Source: Dolomedes plantarius
Taxonomy: Eukaryota; Arthropoda; Arachnida; Araneae; Dolomedidae
Direction: 5' to 3'
Length of the DNA: 64,000 nucleotides
Assembly (NCBI GenBank): GCA_907164885.2
Contig: OU015498.1
Location: forward strand, 93,136,233-93,200,232
Shown here: positions 1 to 11,486 of the stretch, one piece after another
How positions within the stretch are numbered: position 1 is the stretch's first letter
Layout: every line of letters starts with the position of its first letter
Made by a program: the position numbers and the translations under genes
The notes under the pieces: generated by a model
Seen by the model: the letters and a program-made list of their open reading frames with translations, nothing else
Told to the model about the DNA's origin: nothing
Database searches by the model: none

Positions 1-417
1 CGTAATTTAACAGATTTTCTATTCAATTTCAATTTTTGAGCACAATTTTCGCTTATAAATGAAGACTGTGATGCACTGTCAATTAAAACCCGACAATTTT
101 GATAATTACCGCTAGCATCGATAACATTGACTATGGCCGTGGGTATAAGAATTTGACTATTTTCACGTTGAGCGCAATTTGTTGATATCACCGGATCAAC
201 TTCTGGTTCCGATCTACCGTTGACCATTATGTTTGGATTTTTTTTGATGTGTAATAGCGTATTATGTCTTAAATTGCATATTTTACATCCACTACTAGTA
301 CAGGCTGACGCGCGATGACCCATTCGTAAACAATTGCTACATAATTTATTCTTCGCAATAAAATCTTTTTTGTTGTTAAATGAAAGTTTAATAAAATCAT
401 CACATTTATATATAGGA
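1..417 (-). pseudogene. BEL/Pao retrotransposon: gag 3' part and start of protease
   Basis: Read on the minus strand this encodes the C-terminal part of a BEL/Pao Gag. It has a Cys-rich knuckle (CSNCLRMGHRASAC, about 352-311) followed by a second Cys pair in SGCKIC. A retropepsin-like stretch with LIDSAS follows near 68-92, where the aspartic-protease active site is expected. The frame is open in what is visible and runs off the left edge, so reverse transcriptase, RNase H and integrase would lie outside. It is the downstream half of the element whose Gag start lies at 3895-4863; the two halves are separated by the Helitron at 418-3894. Family assignment rests on the knuckle plus protease layout and on the Gag domain in the other half. 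Confidence 0.75.
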
Positions 418-460
418 CTAGCTGGAGTACCCGGCGATGCCCGGGATTTTAAGAATGTTT

Positions 461-3000
461 GTTGTAACCAAAATCAATTTAAAAATTAACACAGTATAAA
501 TAACATAAAAAATATATGTGAAATGTTATACACGTCTCATAATTTCAGCCTTTCATCATTGTAATACTAAAATCTGAAAAGTAAAAATGTCAAATTCTCT
601 AATGTTTGTTAACCAAAATTAATTTAAAACTAAGCACAGTATAAATAACAGAAAAAAAACCTTGTGAAATCTATAAATATATAAATTTATAATAAACTCC
701 TCAGAATTCAGCTAGAATATTATTATTAGCCTTTCATCATTGGGGTAAAAAAATGAAGCTGCAATTACAGGTTCAGAAGAAATTTCCAATAGAACAATGA
801 TATGACTGCAGCGTTGCCTCTTAAAAAATGAAGTGTTTGATTGAGGGCTGCAAACCATTCAACTCCTCTCCACATTTAACTCCTATAAACATCCTCTACA
901 TATTAAATTCCTTTTCTCTCCATAATAAACTCCTCAGAATTTTGGTATTTTTAGCCTTTCATCATAGTACCACTAAAAACTGAAACATCCTCTCCAGAAA
1001 TATAAATTTATTAATTTCAATAATTAAACACACACAAATGTATAAATTACGCAAAAGTTTTTTAACCAACATTTGAATAATTCGTAAATGAAAAAGCATA
1101 TGAAAATAAAGATAAGAACTTTCGGAATCGAAATTAATTACCCTTAATTTTTAATTAATAAAAAACCAACATAATATGAATAAAAACGATAGTTGTTTAA
1201 AACCATATGAAAATAAAGCTATTATAAAGATAATAATAAAAAATGCATAAGAAAATAATGCTCGCGCATGAAGTTAACGTTACGATATAAAGATAGTAAT
1301 AATAATATAAATCGCGTGCATAAAATATTTAGCTTTTCAAGCGAAATAAATTAATTTTTAGAAAAAAACTACTTTTAATCGAGAAATTAAATACATTGCA
1401 CAAAATTTTGATTTTACCAACTTTCCACCCTACAATTTACACCCTACTTCTTTTAAATAGGGTGTAAATATAAAGTTTTAACAGCCAATTGAATGCCAGT
1501 TAAAAACGATTGTTGTTTAAAATCATATGAAAATTACGCTTATTATAAAGACAATAAAGAAAAGCATAGGAAAATAATGTGTGCGCATGAAGTTAACGTT
1601 ACGATATAAAGATAGTAATAAAAATCTATATATATATAACAGTTCCGTAACTGACTAACTGACTGATTGACTGACTGACATACAAAGTACAGACCAAACC
1701 GCTGAACCTAAAGGACTGAAATTTTGCATGGCGATTCTTCTTATAATGTAGGGGTGCACTAAGAAAGATTTTTGAAAAAATTTTCTTAGATTTTTTTAAA
1801 TTAAATTTTTAATCTGTTTTTGTAACTTTTTTCAAGTTTGCATTTGAAATAATAATTTGAGGGTTGTAAAATTTATATCACGAAAAAGATCATAAAAATT
1901 CCTTTAAAATGAAATTCTTTTCGAATCTTTACCTCCATTTTCTAATTTTTGGTGAATTTTTAAAGATTAATTTTTACAATTTAATTTATTAAACGCTGAT
2001 CATGTGATTTCTTTATCTGGTACTTTAAATAAATTTATCGTCACGTAACAACGAAATAGACAAAAAAAAAAAAATTTTTTTCTTGCTAATGCGGCAAACG
2101 ATTGGACATTATCCAAAAAATATTAAAATACAGTAAAATATATGTTCTTCAAACTGTACTATATTCTTTAGTATGTCCTATTAGTTTTAATTTCAATATT
2201 TTCTTCTACATTATTTTGTCTATAAAAATATCCCTTACGATTTAAAAAAAAAAATATTTTTTTGCCTTATGGTTGGAATACTAAAAGTTTAAAATAGTGG
2301 CGCCATCTACTGAACGCCTATGAATCGAGAGTAGCATCTTTCAAAAGTTATTTATTAATTAAAAATATTGGAAAGTTCTTGTGGATCTGTAAATATACAT
2401 GTGGTAACAGTTTTAAAATTTATAAATTATCAACTTACACAGGTGATAATTTATCCGGCGTTGCTCGGGATTTTAAGAATGTTTATTAACCAAAATCAAT
2501 TTATAAATTAAACACAGTATAAATAACATAGAATAAAAAGCATGTGAAATGTTATACGCATGAATAAAAAGAAAACCCAACATAAAAAAACCATAAATTT
2601 ACAATAATTTCTTCAGAATTCAGCTAGATTTAGCGTTTCGTCATTGGAGCAAAAAAACCCTGAAAAGTAAAGCATAAAATATATACATTTATAATAAACC
2701 ACTAAAAGCTGAAAAGGAAAAATGTCAAATTGTCTTTAGGAAAGTAAAGAATTTTGAAAAGTAAAGCTGAAAAGTAAAAATGTCAAATTGTCGAATGTTT
2801 GTTAACCAAAATCAATTTTAAAACTAAATACAGTATAAATAACATAGAAAAGATTTAGCCTTTATCATTGGACAAAAAATCCTGAAAAGTAAAACATAAA
2901 ATATATAAATTTATAATAAGCCTACCAAAATCCATTAAAAAACTAAATACAGTATAAATAACATAGAAAAATAGTATACGAAATGTTATACACATTAATA
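461..3000. repeat. Diverged internal repeats of an approximately 60-bp motif
   Basis: A motif that begins TGTTTGTTAACCAAAATC and continues through AGCACAGTATAAATAACATA recurs at about 468-530, 600-665, 2485-2560, 2788-2850 and 2925-2990. A companion motif (CAGAATTCAGCTAG, then TTAGCCTTTCATCATTGG) recurs near 705-740, 935-965 and 2615-2650. All lie inside the Helitron. They look like remnants of tandem growth or of nested related elements. The open frame at 2855-3175 is only low-complexity Phe/Leu/Tyr and is not a gene. Confidence 0.6.
1625..2050 (+). mobile_element. Helitron-like 5' terminal segment, plus orientation
   Basis: Starts with TCTATATATATAACAGTTCC after an A and then a run of GACT repeats. 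The following 400 bases match, in reverse complement, 5840-6250. The same family therefore occurs twice in opposite orientation 3.4 kb apart. No 3' CTRR end could be assigned. Nested inside the larger element at 418-3894. Confidence 0.5.
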
Positions 3001-3169
3001 ATATGAAATATAAAATAAAATAAAAATAATAACTTTTAAAAATATTAAAATAAAATAAAAATAATTTAAAAAAAATAATAAATAAAAATAATAATAATAA
3101 TAATTTAAAAAATAATAAAATAAAAGCTGAAATAAAAAAGCCTCCATAAAAAAGCTGAAAATACAGGTT

Positions 3170-3245
3170 TAGCAAAATTTGTACGATCTGTATTCGAACC
3201 CGCGACGTGTAGCGTATTAAATGAACGCCTTTACTGAATGCGCCA
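3170..3245 (-). repeat. tRNA-like SINE fragment (B box)
   Basis: On the minus strand a CGCGGGTTCGAATAC box matches the RNA polymerase III B box (GGTTCGAATCC). It is preceded by a weakly A-box-like stretch. It is not foldable by eye into a functional tRNA and is embedded in the Helitron, so I treat it as a tRNA-derived fragment. Confidence 0.35.
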
Positions 3246-3755
3246 GAATGACATGCTGCTTTATTGAGTAAATAGGAAAATATTCGACTAAGATTTCTGG
3301 AAAGTTGCTATGGGTTGGTGAATATACATGTATTTATGGAGTGAGAGGAGTTTTAAGTCAGAAATAAGTTAGCAGGATAGAAGCTTAGTCTTTAACTCTT
3401 CAATAGACACAAAGACATAGGCGAGGGGGGTTGCAGTAGCGATTAAAAAAGATCTCGTGACACTTAGCGTGGTTGATTCGAATTTTCCATCGCGTGTGAT
3501 AGTGTCAATATGCCGTTGGATCCGATTTATTTTAGAGTATAAAATCTGACTTGAAAGAGTATTATTTTCATTTATTATTCTGGTTTAATATATAACTTGA
3601 AACTTTTTGATTTTATTTATTTTTATCTTTTCGCTCGCTGTTCTCCAGCTAACCCTAACGTGGACGCCATATTCAGAGGGGTGATTCCACAAAGTGTAAC
3701 AGCTTACATTTAGTTTCAAAATTGTTAGTTTTTATTAATTAAAAATCAACGGTAA

Positions 3756-4863
3756 TTAATTTCGATTTTTGAAGTTCTTCAGACCCTCGGCTGTTTTTAA
3801 AGACGCCTGTATGTAAAATTTGCCGATCGTTGCTCCTAAACTGTGGATTTCTATACAATTACAGAGATACAAACATTCATTTTTATATATTAGATGTTGC
3901 CCTTTACAGCAAAAACATGCATGAGAAAAAGTTAAATGCGCTGACACGTTGTTATTTTTACTGAAAGATTTACTTTTGTTTTCATTAAACGAAACTCGTT
4001 TGTTTACATTAATCGACACCAACGCGGAAGCGCGTTGTTCGAGAAAAACTTTGAATTCATCAAATGTTCGTAATGAACGATCTTTATGTGACAGATGCCA
4101 CTCCTTTAAAGTCTCAGAGTCTAGTTTCTTCTGCAAGAAATATACCAGAATAGTATCCCACTGTTGAATTGGCTGATTCAATACTTCTAAAATGTCTAAG
4201 CATTGATTCGTAACGTCTAACATTCTACGCAAACCTTGTGCATTTTCGGTTTGTAATGCTGGCTGCGAAAACAATTTATCTAGTGTCGAATAGATTATTT
4301 CACCAACATTTTCGAAACGTTCACATATCAATTTCCACGCTTTAGTATAGTTAGCATCCGAAATTTTAATATTCTGAATTATTGTCGATGCTTCCCCTTT
4401 TAACGATAATTTTAAGTATTGCAATTTTTGAACATTACTTAGGGAAGAATTATCATGAACGGTTGACACAAATATATCGCGAAAAGAAATCCAATCTGTA
4501 AAATTACCTGCAAATGAGGGCAAATCTAATCGCGGCAATTTAATATTACAATGTACATTATTTCTACTACTACTTTCGATTTCAACCGATTTATTTTCTT
4601 CTTTAAACATATGCGCTGTTTATTTTTAACGTATCTATTTTTTCCGCGATTGTATTAAACTCATTTTCGTTCTCTTGAATGCATTTCTCCTTACATGTGC
4701 ACATAATTTCATCATCTATAGTTAACAGTTCTGTCCACAACTCGTTGGCTTGTGTGGCATACACTTGAACCGTGATGTTATCGTAAGTTGTTAATTTTTC
4801 AACACTACTAGTAAGTCGGGTACACTTACCCTTGATTGCTGTTCTTTTTCGTATGAGTATATC
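3756..4863 (-). pseudogene. BEL/Pao Gag N-terminal part (frameshifted and interrupted)
   Basis: Two overlapping minus-strand frames (4603-4863 from an internal ATG, then 3756-4610) make the N-terminal Gag. They are offset by one base at about 4605, so a frameshift separates a coiled-coil-like leader from the main domain. The main domain carries the conserved BEL/Pao Gag signature LPSFAGNFTDW and SLSNVQKLQYLKLSLKGEA (DUF1759-like), which organises the capsid-like particle. The frame reaches the first Cys knuckle (CFCCKGQH) at about 3895 and is then cut by the Helitron. The last residues of the open frame, below 3895, are Helitron sequence. No sign of activity remains in this copy. Confidence 0.8.
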
Positions 4864-5159
4864 CATTTCGATTCGATGATTAGACTGAAGATTAGTATCC
4901 CGGGTGAAGAGGCACCATGGAAACATGAGACGAGATTGAAGACATGATTATGCAATGCCTTTTTAAACAATTTATTGTAGTAGTTGGGGAGATGCTTCTC
5001 CGTCCAACGCTGATGAGCGACTAACTGACAACATGTAGCGACGCACCACTGAGCAAACACACAAACAAACAAGAAAGCGAGTTAATAAAAACATGGTAAA
5101 AACCTGTACCAAATCATAAGACTTCAGTGTCGCATTTTGTCCCATACATCAGTGTCAGG

Positions 5160-5511
5160 CATGTAATATTCAAGTTGCTGATAAGGTTAACTTTTCAATA
5201 CGAAAGAGATGGAAAGGATGAAATGGAATGTTCTGTTGTAGACAACGAGGATCTGGGAGTTCGACGGCCGCAATTCCATAAATTGTTCCGCAAGTAGTGA
5301 ATGCTGTTGACGGTCGAAGTAGTGATGGCAAAAGTGAAGAGGGGAATTTGGTGATGAATCAACTGTATCTGAAACAGTTCTTGACGTCCAGCGACAACTT
5401 TTAACCACATTTCAAGCTGATAAATGATATATTTTAAAAGCGTAAGCAAATAAGAGGGAACTGTGGAGAGGAAACAGTTGCGTCAAATGAGAGACAATCG
5501 TCTGTATGACA
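5160..5511 (-). other. Possible 5' LTR of the BEL/Pao element
   Basis: Upstream of Gag on the minus strand, a segment starting TGTCATACAG at 5511 and ending in ACA near 5163 has TG...CA-type ends and a plausible length of about 350 bp. The partner LTR is outside the window, so direct comparison is impossible. I could not identify a convincing primer-binding site. The open frames at 5187-5449 are shadows. Confidence 0.3.
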
Positions 5512-5519
5512 AATTTCTT

Positions 5520-6250
5520 TAAATTATTCACTATAATTTTCCTCACAAACGCATTGGAGTGTCCTAATTTACCCCCTTAGGATTGGAATTTCAAAAAATC
5601 CTTTCTTATCGGCTATCCATGTCATTATAGGAATGCACTGTTAAAATTTCAGGCTTTAGATTCCGCGGTTTAGTCTGTGTGAGGTCTGTCAGTCAGTCAC
5701 TGAACTGTTTTATATATAGGTTTAATTTAACATCCATAAAACATACTAATTTTAATTAAATTCTTAAACAACTTCCACCTCAATTAGTCTAGTGGTTAAA
5801 TTTTATCTTTTACTGAATTTTAATATTTTTTTGTCGATTTATTTCGTTGTTATGCACGTGACGCAAAATTAATTTAAAGTATCACAAAAAGAAGAGAAAT
5901 CAAGTGATCAGCATTTAATAAATTAAATTCTAAAAATTCACCAAAAATCAGAAAATGGAAGTAAAGATTCGAAAAAGATTTCATTTTAAAGGGATTTTTA
6001 TGATCTTTCTCGTGATATAAATTTTATAACCCTCAAATTATTATTTTAAATGCAAACTTTAAAAAAGTTACAAAAACAGTTTCAAAATTTAATTTAAAAA
6101 ATCTAAGAAGAATTTTTCAAAAATCGTTCTTAGTGCATCTCTACACTATAAGATGAATGGCCATGCAATATTTCAGCCCTTTAGGTCCAGCAGTTTGGTT
6201 TGTGCATTATCTGTCAGTCAGTCACGGAACTGTTTTATATATTATATAGA
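5520..6250 (-). mobile_element. Helitron-type 5' end segments, minus orientation (two copies)
   Basis: Two successive minus-strand segments carry the same end. One starts at 6250 (TCTATATAATATATAAAACA after an A). A more diverged one starts near 5725 (TATATATAAAACAGTTCAGT). Each is followed by GACTGACTGACAGA and then a conserved block that matches 1625-2050 in the opposite orientation. They are non-coding; 3' ends were not found. Confidence 0.5.
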
Positions 6251-6252
6251 TA

Positions 6253-7312
6253 ATAGAAAAAAACTCAGATTTTTGATAAAAATAGAATAAAACATTTAAT
6301 AACATTTATTTAATTAAAAATTCAAAAATCCGGCTACGTCAGGCACTAAATTGTGTCCGAGACCATCCGCATGTCGATTTTGGTAGGATTCGGCCCCATA
6401 GTCTCGCTGTCAGCGAGGACAGCCGCGGAAGCCATCGAAATAAGCAACTTTTAGGGGCAAAATCATTAAAACATTAATTAAAAAACTCCGGGGTCCAATT
6501 TTCAAAAAATAATATGCCTATATTTTAATCTAAACTAACAACTATATCTATACAAAATTTCAGCTCAAATGAAGCAATACGTTTTCACTTATAAAGGGAC
6601 AAACATAGGCCTATTCGAAATAATCAATAAATTTCACAGAGTCAATGAAACACACTGATTTTTAAATAGAGTTCAATAATTCAAGTTCAATTTACGCAAA
6701 TTCAGCATAAAATTGTACATAAATTCAAAAACATAAAGTCCATAAGTTAAATAAATTTCTGTAATATTATACCAATAAATTTCCAGTTGATAGCCAATAA
6801 ATTGTAAATCTTCTTTTTATCTTAAATGTCCAATAAAAAGCGTAAGTTCAAATGTAATTTTCTTCAATAAACCCTTCAATGTTGCCAATTTCAAAAATCC
6901 TCTTTGTATTTATCAGTACCTCCTCCACTTGAATCTTTAAAATATTAAATTTTTTACTGATAATAAATGAAAATGTAGTTTGATGTGTTGCTATAGTTAC
7001 TTGACTATGGTTGACAAACAAAATTCAAATGTTAAATATTTTACTGATAATAAATGAAAATATCATTTGATGTGTTGCTATGGTTACTTGACTATGGTTG
7101 ACAAAGGAAAAGTTGTAAAGGTGAAGCATCAGCTCAACATTTAGGCTCCTAACTTTCTTTCTACTGATCAGACATACATAATATATAGCCTATGTCCATC
7201 TGGAAAAATGTACCTTTTAAATAGTGAAAGAATTTTTCAAATACGTTCAGTGGTTCCGAAGATTACCCTCCACATACAAAATGCCCTCTCTCTCTTTATA
7301 TATTAGTATAGA
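6253..7312 (-). mobile_element. Second Helitron-type element, minus orientation
   Basis: The minus-strand 5' end at 7312 reads TCTATACTAATATATAAAG after an A, followed by a purine-rich stretch and a TTTTGTATGTGGAGGGTAAT block. This form of 5' end differs from the family ending at 6250. A GC-rich stretch at 6330-6440 contains short inverted repeats but no clear CTRR end. No coding potential. Confidence 0.45.
6943..7105 (+). repeat. Two tandem copies of an approximately 80-bp unit
   Basis: The block TTACTGATAATAAATGAAAA through GTTACTTGACTATGGTTGAC occurs at about 6953-7016 and again at about 7041-7104 with few changes. It is a recent local duplication inside the Helitron-like segment. Confidence 0.7.
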
Positions 7313-8637
7313 TAATTAGAAAAAAAAAGTTATATATGTATATTCATCAAAATAGAATATATTTGATATCAAAACATATGAAGGAAAAAATAAATAAATT
7401 AATAAAGAAATAAATAAAAATAAATAAAAAAAGAAATATGTATTAACAATTTGAAATAAAAGGTAATAAGACACAAGAAACTTTAAAATTATCCCCCTGT
7501 AATATTACCATAAGCATATTGTATGTAAACATTGCATATGTAATTCCTCTACAGTTGCAACCAATTATTCGTCTACCCCATGCATCTTTTTGTATATGTT
7601 GGTACAGCACATATTAATTGTTATGAATGATTATCTTTCAAAACTCTTGATCTGTCTGTCACGAATGTTTATCCTGTAAAATTCTGTAAACTTCTCATGA
7701 GCACATTTACGTAATACAATCTATATGTACGACTGGAGTTAAAGCTGTATAGCATAGGCACTCCTAAAAGAGTCCATTATTGGAAATCGGTTCCACCCCC
7801 CCCCCCCTCCCCACCTCCAGCTCCAGTGTGGGAAAGATATTGGATAGCTAGTAGACTTTTGGGTTCACGTTAGTTTTAGTTTTCTTTTGTCTGTTTGTTC
7901 TTGTTTTTATTTTTATATAGTCTTGTAACCCGCCACTGAAAGAAAAAATTTTGCACAATAACGTTAGTTTTTATTTGGACTTCGTGGCGAATAATAAGAA
8001 AATTATTTTCACAAAGTTCAATTTATTATTTTTGACTTTATTAATTTTTAGCACTAAGATGATATAGTTTTCAGTTTGACAGATTTGCATTTCTGCCCTT
8101 TTCAATTTCGCTAAAATTTCCAATGCCTTGGCGAAGTTGAATAGAGGAAGAAAAATAATTAATTTAATCAATAACACCTTGATGTATATTTAAAATCTCT
8201 AACTGATTTTTTTATTGCTTGTATTTTTCAAAAATTATTTTTAAACTCATCGTTACAATGTTTCTTTATTAAATCTGTCTGCCATTGCCATAGGAGAATC
8301 TCTCCTTATGAACAAACGATTGGACAAGAGCATATTCTCAATTTCTGCAGTTACCTGAAAGACGGATGTGTCACCTGCATCCCAAGCTGTTCGCATGAAT
8401 ATACTTTTGATAATCATCTTGTTCCAAAGCGAAATAGGCGAAGAGCGTATATAGAAATCGACTTACTGATTCTTACCTTAATGACGTATTGAGAGTAGCA
8501 TGTAGCAAGTATAAACCTGATATTTGTCTAAAATAGTCAAAAGTTTGTCTCAACATAAAAAATCACACTCATTTTAAATAAACTTTTGAATACATTAAAT
8601 TTTAAGTTTAATTTTCCCATTATTATATCATGAGGTA
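7313..8637. other. Intergenic, no gene seen
   Basis: AT-rich sequence without a supportable gene. A C-rich run lies at 7795-7815. The minus-strand frame at 7971-8177 has no recognisable domain and biased Leu/Ile/Lys composition, so I do not call it. Confidence 0.5.
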
Positions 8638-9113
8638 CAGTAAAACCTCGTTTATCTAGCCCTCGTTGATCCGGATCTCCGCATAATCCGAATCAAATTT
8701 GTAGACATATTTAAATTTAATGTTCACATTAGATAATAATTTTTAACTATGATAGCAAGAACGTAACTACAAGTACGCCAAATATCCGCTTTTTAGTTTG
8801 ATTCAACGTATAGTTCCTGTATAGATTGTACAATAAATTATGGTAATAAAATGCTTTTTGTTGAGTTTAAGAAAGCTTTACTAGACTTACCAATTCTTTG
8901 TTAAGAAATGATGTGAAAAGTTATTTTTATATTTTTGTAAACAATACTATGTAATTTTGTTACAAAACATAGTTTTTTTATCGCAATAAACGTTCCGCAA
9001 TAAGTCTGCTTTGTTAAGGATTTTGTTTTGTTTATTACCCATATTACCCGGATTTTCGATTTTCCGGATTGCCTATGGTCCCAGTTAGTTAGGATAAAAA
9101 CGAGGTTTTAATG
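8638..9113. mobile_element. pogo/Tigger-like MITE, 476 bp, TA target
   Basis: The left end CAGTAAAACCTCGTTT and right end AAAACGAGGTTTTAATG are inverted repeats, flanked on both sides by TA (8636-8637 and 9114-9115). A CCGGAT-rich subterminal block occurs in both arms. CAGTA-plus-CTCG ends with a TA duplication are typical of pogo/Tigger members of the Tc1/mariner superfamily. No coding capacity is left. Confidence 0.75.
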
Positions 9114-9194
9114 TATAGTGTACTACGCTGTGGCCCGCGTAACAAAACAAACATATGCATGTGGCCCGAGAGAACAAAAGGTTCAGTATGGTTG

Positions 9195-9390
9195 GGTTAC
9201 TGCAATGAGAACAATAATTCATATTGTCAGTGGAGGTATTAAGTGTTGCAGCCTTTTCTAACAGGGAAACAAAAATACATATTTCATTTTTTCAGAAATA
9301 ACATTTTCCTTTGACAACACTTCAACAGCAATGAGAACAATAATTCATATTGCTTGTGGAAGTACAATATGCTTTCAACCAATCATTGAA
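9195..9390 (+). repeat. Direct repeat around GCAATGAGAACAATAATTCA
   Basis: The 20-mer GCAATGAGAACAATAATTCA occurs near 9208 and again near 9330, each followed by a similar 30-bp tail. It appears to be a local duplication about 120 bp apart of unknown origin. Confidence 0.55.
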
Positions 9391-9776
9391 TCTTCTCCTC
9401 TCTTCCCACAAGGCAAGTTATACGACGCTTGACTGTTACGTATACGAAGGATCTTGAGCAATCAGTGGTCTCATTTGGTCGGCTCTCCGCAGGCCTATCA
9501 AAAACTGAGAGATCGAAATATGGTAAGGCTGCTGTGTGCTAACCCTATTGGATTCGCCAACCTCAATGTTAACCGATGAAGAAAATTTGTCTACTATTTA
9601 CAGTTACATAAATGCTGATAATCCAATAAAACTGGCATTTCCAGATAGCCTGAACTTTTCTGAAACTTTCAACAGGATTCAATCTATAAATTTCGTCCTC
9701 CAAAGGAATTTAAGAATGTTTAAAACATAGTATACGAGATCCCCCCCCCCCGAATAATTTAAATTTTAAAATATTA

Positions 9777-11165
9777 CACTGCGGCCATTAAATTGCAACA
9801 CCATAAAGGAGGGATGATACAAACGTTAAATTTGCATGAAAGGAAGATGTTCGGATATGCAAATGATTAGCATTTAAGCGCAATCGAACGACGCAGGAGG
9901 GAGAAACGGCATCTCAAATCCTGTATAAACGGAAAGTTATGCAGCGGGTTTCTCCTTCGGAAATCGCATTTGAATGTTGGTTGTTTGTGAGAGGATCGTG
10001 TTGTGCCTCGAAAAAGGAGAAACGGCTACCAGCACATGTCGGAATTCGATAGCGGCAGGACGTGGGCTATCGAGAGTGCGGTTTATCATTCCGCGATATT
10101 TCTACTCGCATTGGTCGGAATCCAACGACTGCCATGCTAATATGGAATCGATGGGTTCAGGAGGGTCACATTGAACGCCATGCAGAATCTCAACGGCCTC
10201 CCGCCACTAACGCCCGAGAGGACAGACATGTTGTCAGGTCGGTCTTGCAGGATCGCACAGCCACATCACGAACCTTGAGTCAGAAAATGGACTAGTTTGC
10301 AGCACAAGTATCCGCACGGACAGTGCGACGACGTCTGGAGCAGCACGGACTGTCTGCACGGTGACCATTATCGCTGCTTCCCTTGAGACTGCAATATAGA
10401 GACGCGTGGAGACAGTGGTGCTCCCAAGGACAAAACTGGATACAGGAGTGGCACCACGTCATCTTTTCAGACGAGTCCCAGTTCTTCGTGCAGTACCATG
10501 GACGTATCCGTGTCTGGAGGCACCGAGGAGAACGCATGTGGCCTGCTTGCATGCAATATCGTCATACGGGCCCTTCACCTCGTGTGACGGTATGGGCAGC
10601 CATTGGGTACATGGCACGAACACCTCTTGTTCGCGTCGTCGGTAATCTGAACAGCCAGCGTTACATTTCTCATATCTTAAGGCTTGTGGCTGTGCCCTAT
10701 CGTCGAGGCCTCGGAGACGTTCTCTTTCAACAAGATAACGCAAGACCGCATATCCTGACCTACCTCGACACAGAGAGTATTCGACTGTTACCCTGGCCAG
10801 CACGTTCTTCAGAACTCTCACGCATTGAAAAAATCTGGTGATGGAATGCTGAGAGACTCCCCCCCCCCGCTCTCCAGCCACTACGATTGATGAAGTATGG
10901 CATAGACTTGAAGCAGCATGGAATGACTTGCCTTTATCTGTCATCCAAGTCCAGTTCGACTCGATGTCTTATCGGGTTAGAGCCGTTTTAGCTGCCAGAG
11001 GCGGCAGCTGTGTGTACTAATTTCGGATCCTGTATACTCCTAAATTGCCTACAAATTTAATAATGTTCGCTTCCTACTATGCTGTATACGTACAATGAGT
11101 AAAGTTGCTAAAGTTTTTAAGTATTTGCTTTCCTGCCTGGTGTTGCAATTTTAATGGCCAGCAGT
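9777..11165 (+). mobile_element. Tc1-like element, about 1.39 kb, with decayed TIRs
   Basis: The left TIR (CACTGCGGCCATTAAATTGC) and right TIR (reverse complement CTGGCCATTAAAATTGC) bracket a Tc1 transposase relic. A TA precedes the left end at 9775-9776; the right TA is not clean. The element lies between two short inverted matches (9529-9575 and 11285-11342) that belong to older flanking sequence. Confidence 0.8.
10020..11020 (+). pseudogene. Tc1-family DD34E transposase, inactivated
   Basis: A cut-and-paste transposase relic. The N-terminal helix-turn-helix region is seen at 10062-10295 (GYRECGLSFRDISTRIGRNP), ended by an in-frame TAG. Another stop lies near 10360. The catalytic part at 10383-10841 retains FSDESQF (first Asp), QQDNARPH (second Asp) and SRIEKIW (Glu), then a TGA. 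The C-terminal end follows up to about 11020 after a short C-run that shifts the frame. With at least three stops and frameshifts it cannot be functional. The long antisense frame at 10459-10944 is a shadow. Confidence 0.85.
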
Positions 11166-11222
11166 TTATTTGCATTTTTTTTTAAACGAAAAATGTCACA
11201 AGGTGTAAAATTTCTTTCTCTA

Positions 11223-11486
11223 TTATGGAGTACAATTAAAAAAATTTAAATCCAAGTCGGTAATCCTTGGACACATTATCTCCATGGGTTGCTGAGAGTT
11301 AACATTGAGGTGAGCGAATCCAACAGGGTTAATACACAGCAGCTTTAAAGATGCATTTTGACTTATTTTCAAGGTTTGTCGAAAACCGTCCTTTAGCTCT
11401 CGGGTAATCTGATGGACGTCGACCCGGCATGAAGAGGCCAAAAGCGAGTTAAACGTGAATAACTGAATAACGCATAAATGTGTCAT
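11223..11486 (-). repeat. Coding-like repeat (LLCINPVGFAHLNVN)
   Basis: The minus frame contains LLCINPVGFAHLNVN. The plus strand at about 9527-9575 encodes a nearly matching LLCANPIGFANLNVN. The similarity is at both DNA and peptide level, so this is probably one interspersed family present twice in opposite orientation. No known domain was recognised, and both copies lack a credible full gene. Confidence 0.4.

Larger units (their letters stand above)
418..3894 (-). mobile_element. Helitron (non-autonomous, 3477 bp) inserted in BEL/Pao gag
   Basis: On the minus strand the element starts at 3894 with TCTAATATATAAAAATGAAT, a typical Helitron 5' end. It finishes at 418 with CTAG. Just before that end is a GC-rich hairpin (CCCGGGCATCGCCGGG) about 10 bases from the terminus, as Helitrons have. 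It sits between A and T with no target duplication, the hallmark of Helitron insertion. The interrupted gag frame continues when the element is ignored. I find no Rep/helicase coding sequence, so it is a passenger element. Its interior is very AT-rich, contains older Helitron-like pieces (a plus-strand 5' end at 1625, a degenerate 3' hairpin near 2455) and several diverged copies of a roughly 60-bp motif. Confidence 0.8.

Noticed and set aside
461..3000. Possible CRISPR-like repeat array
   Set aside because: Motif copies are diverged, irregularly spaced and in a eukaryotic Helitron; no spacer structure.
2855..3175. 106-residue Phe/Leu-rich frame
   Set aside because: Translation of an A/T-rich simple-sequence stretch inside the Helitron; no domain, no gene signal.
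5187..5449. Small minus-strand frames upstream of the BEL/Pao Gag
   Set aside because: Two mutually shifted short frames in a probable LTR; no domain.
10459..10944. 161-residue minus-strand frame
   Set aside because: Antisense of the Tc1 transposase catalytic region, which explains its length.
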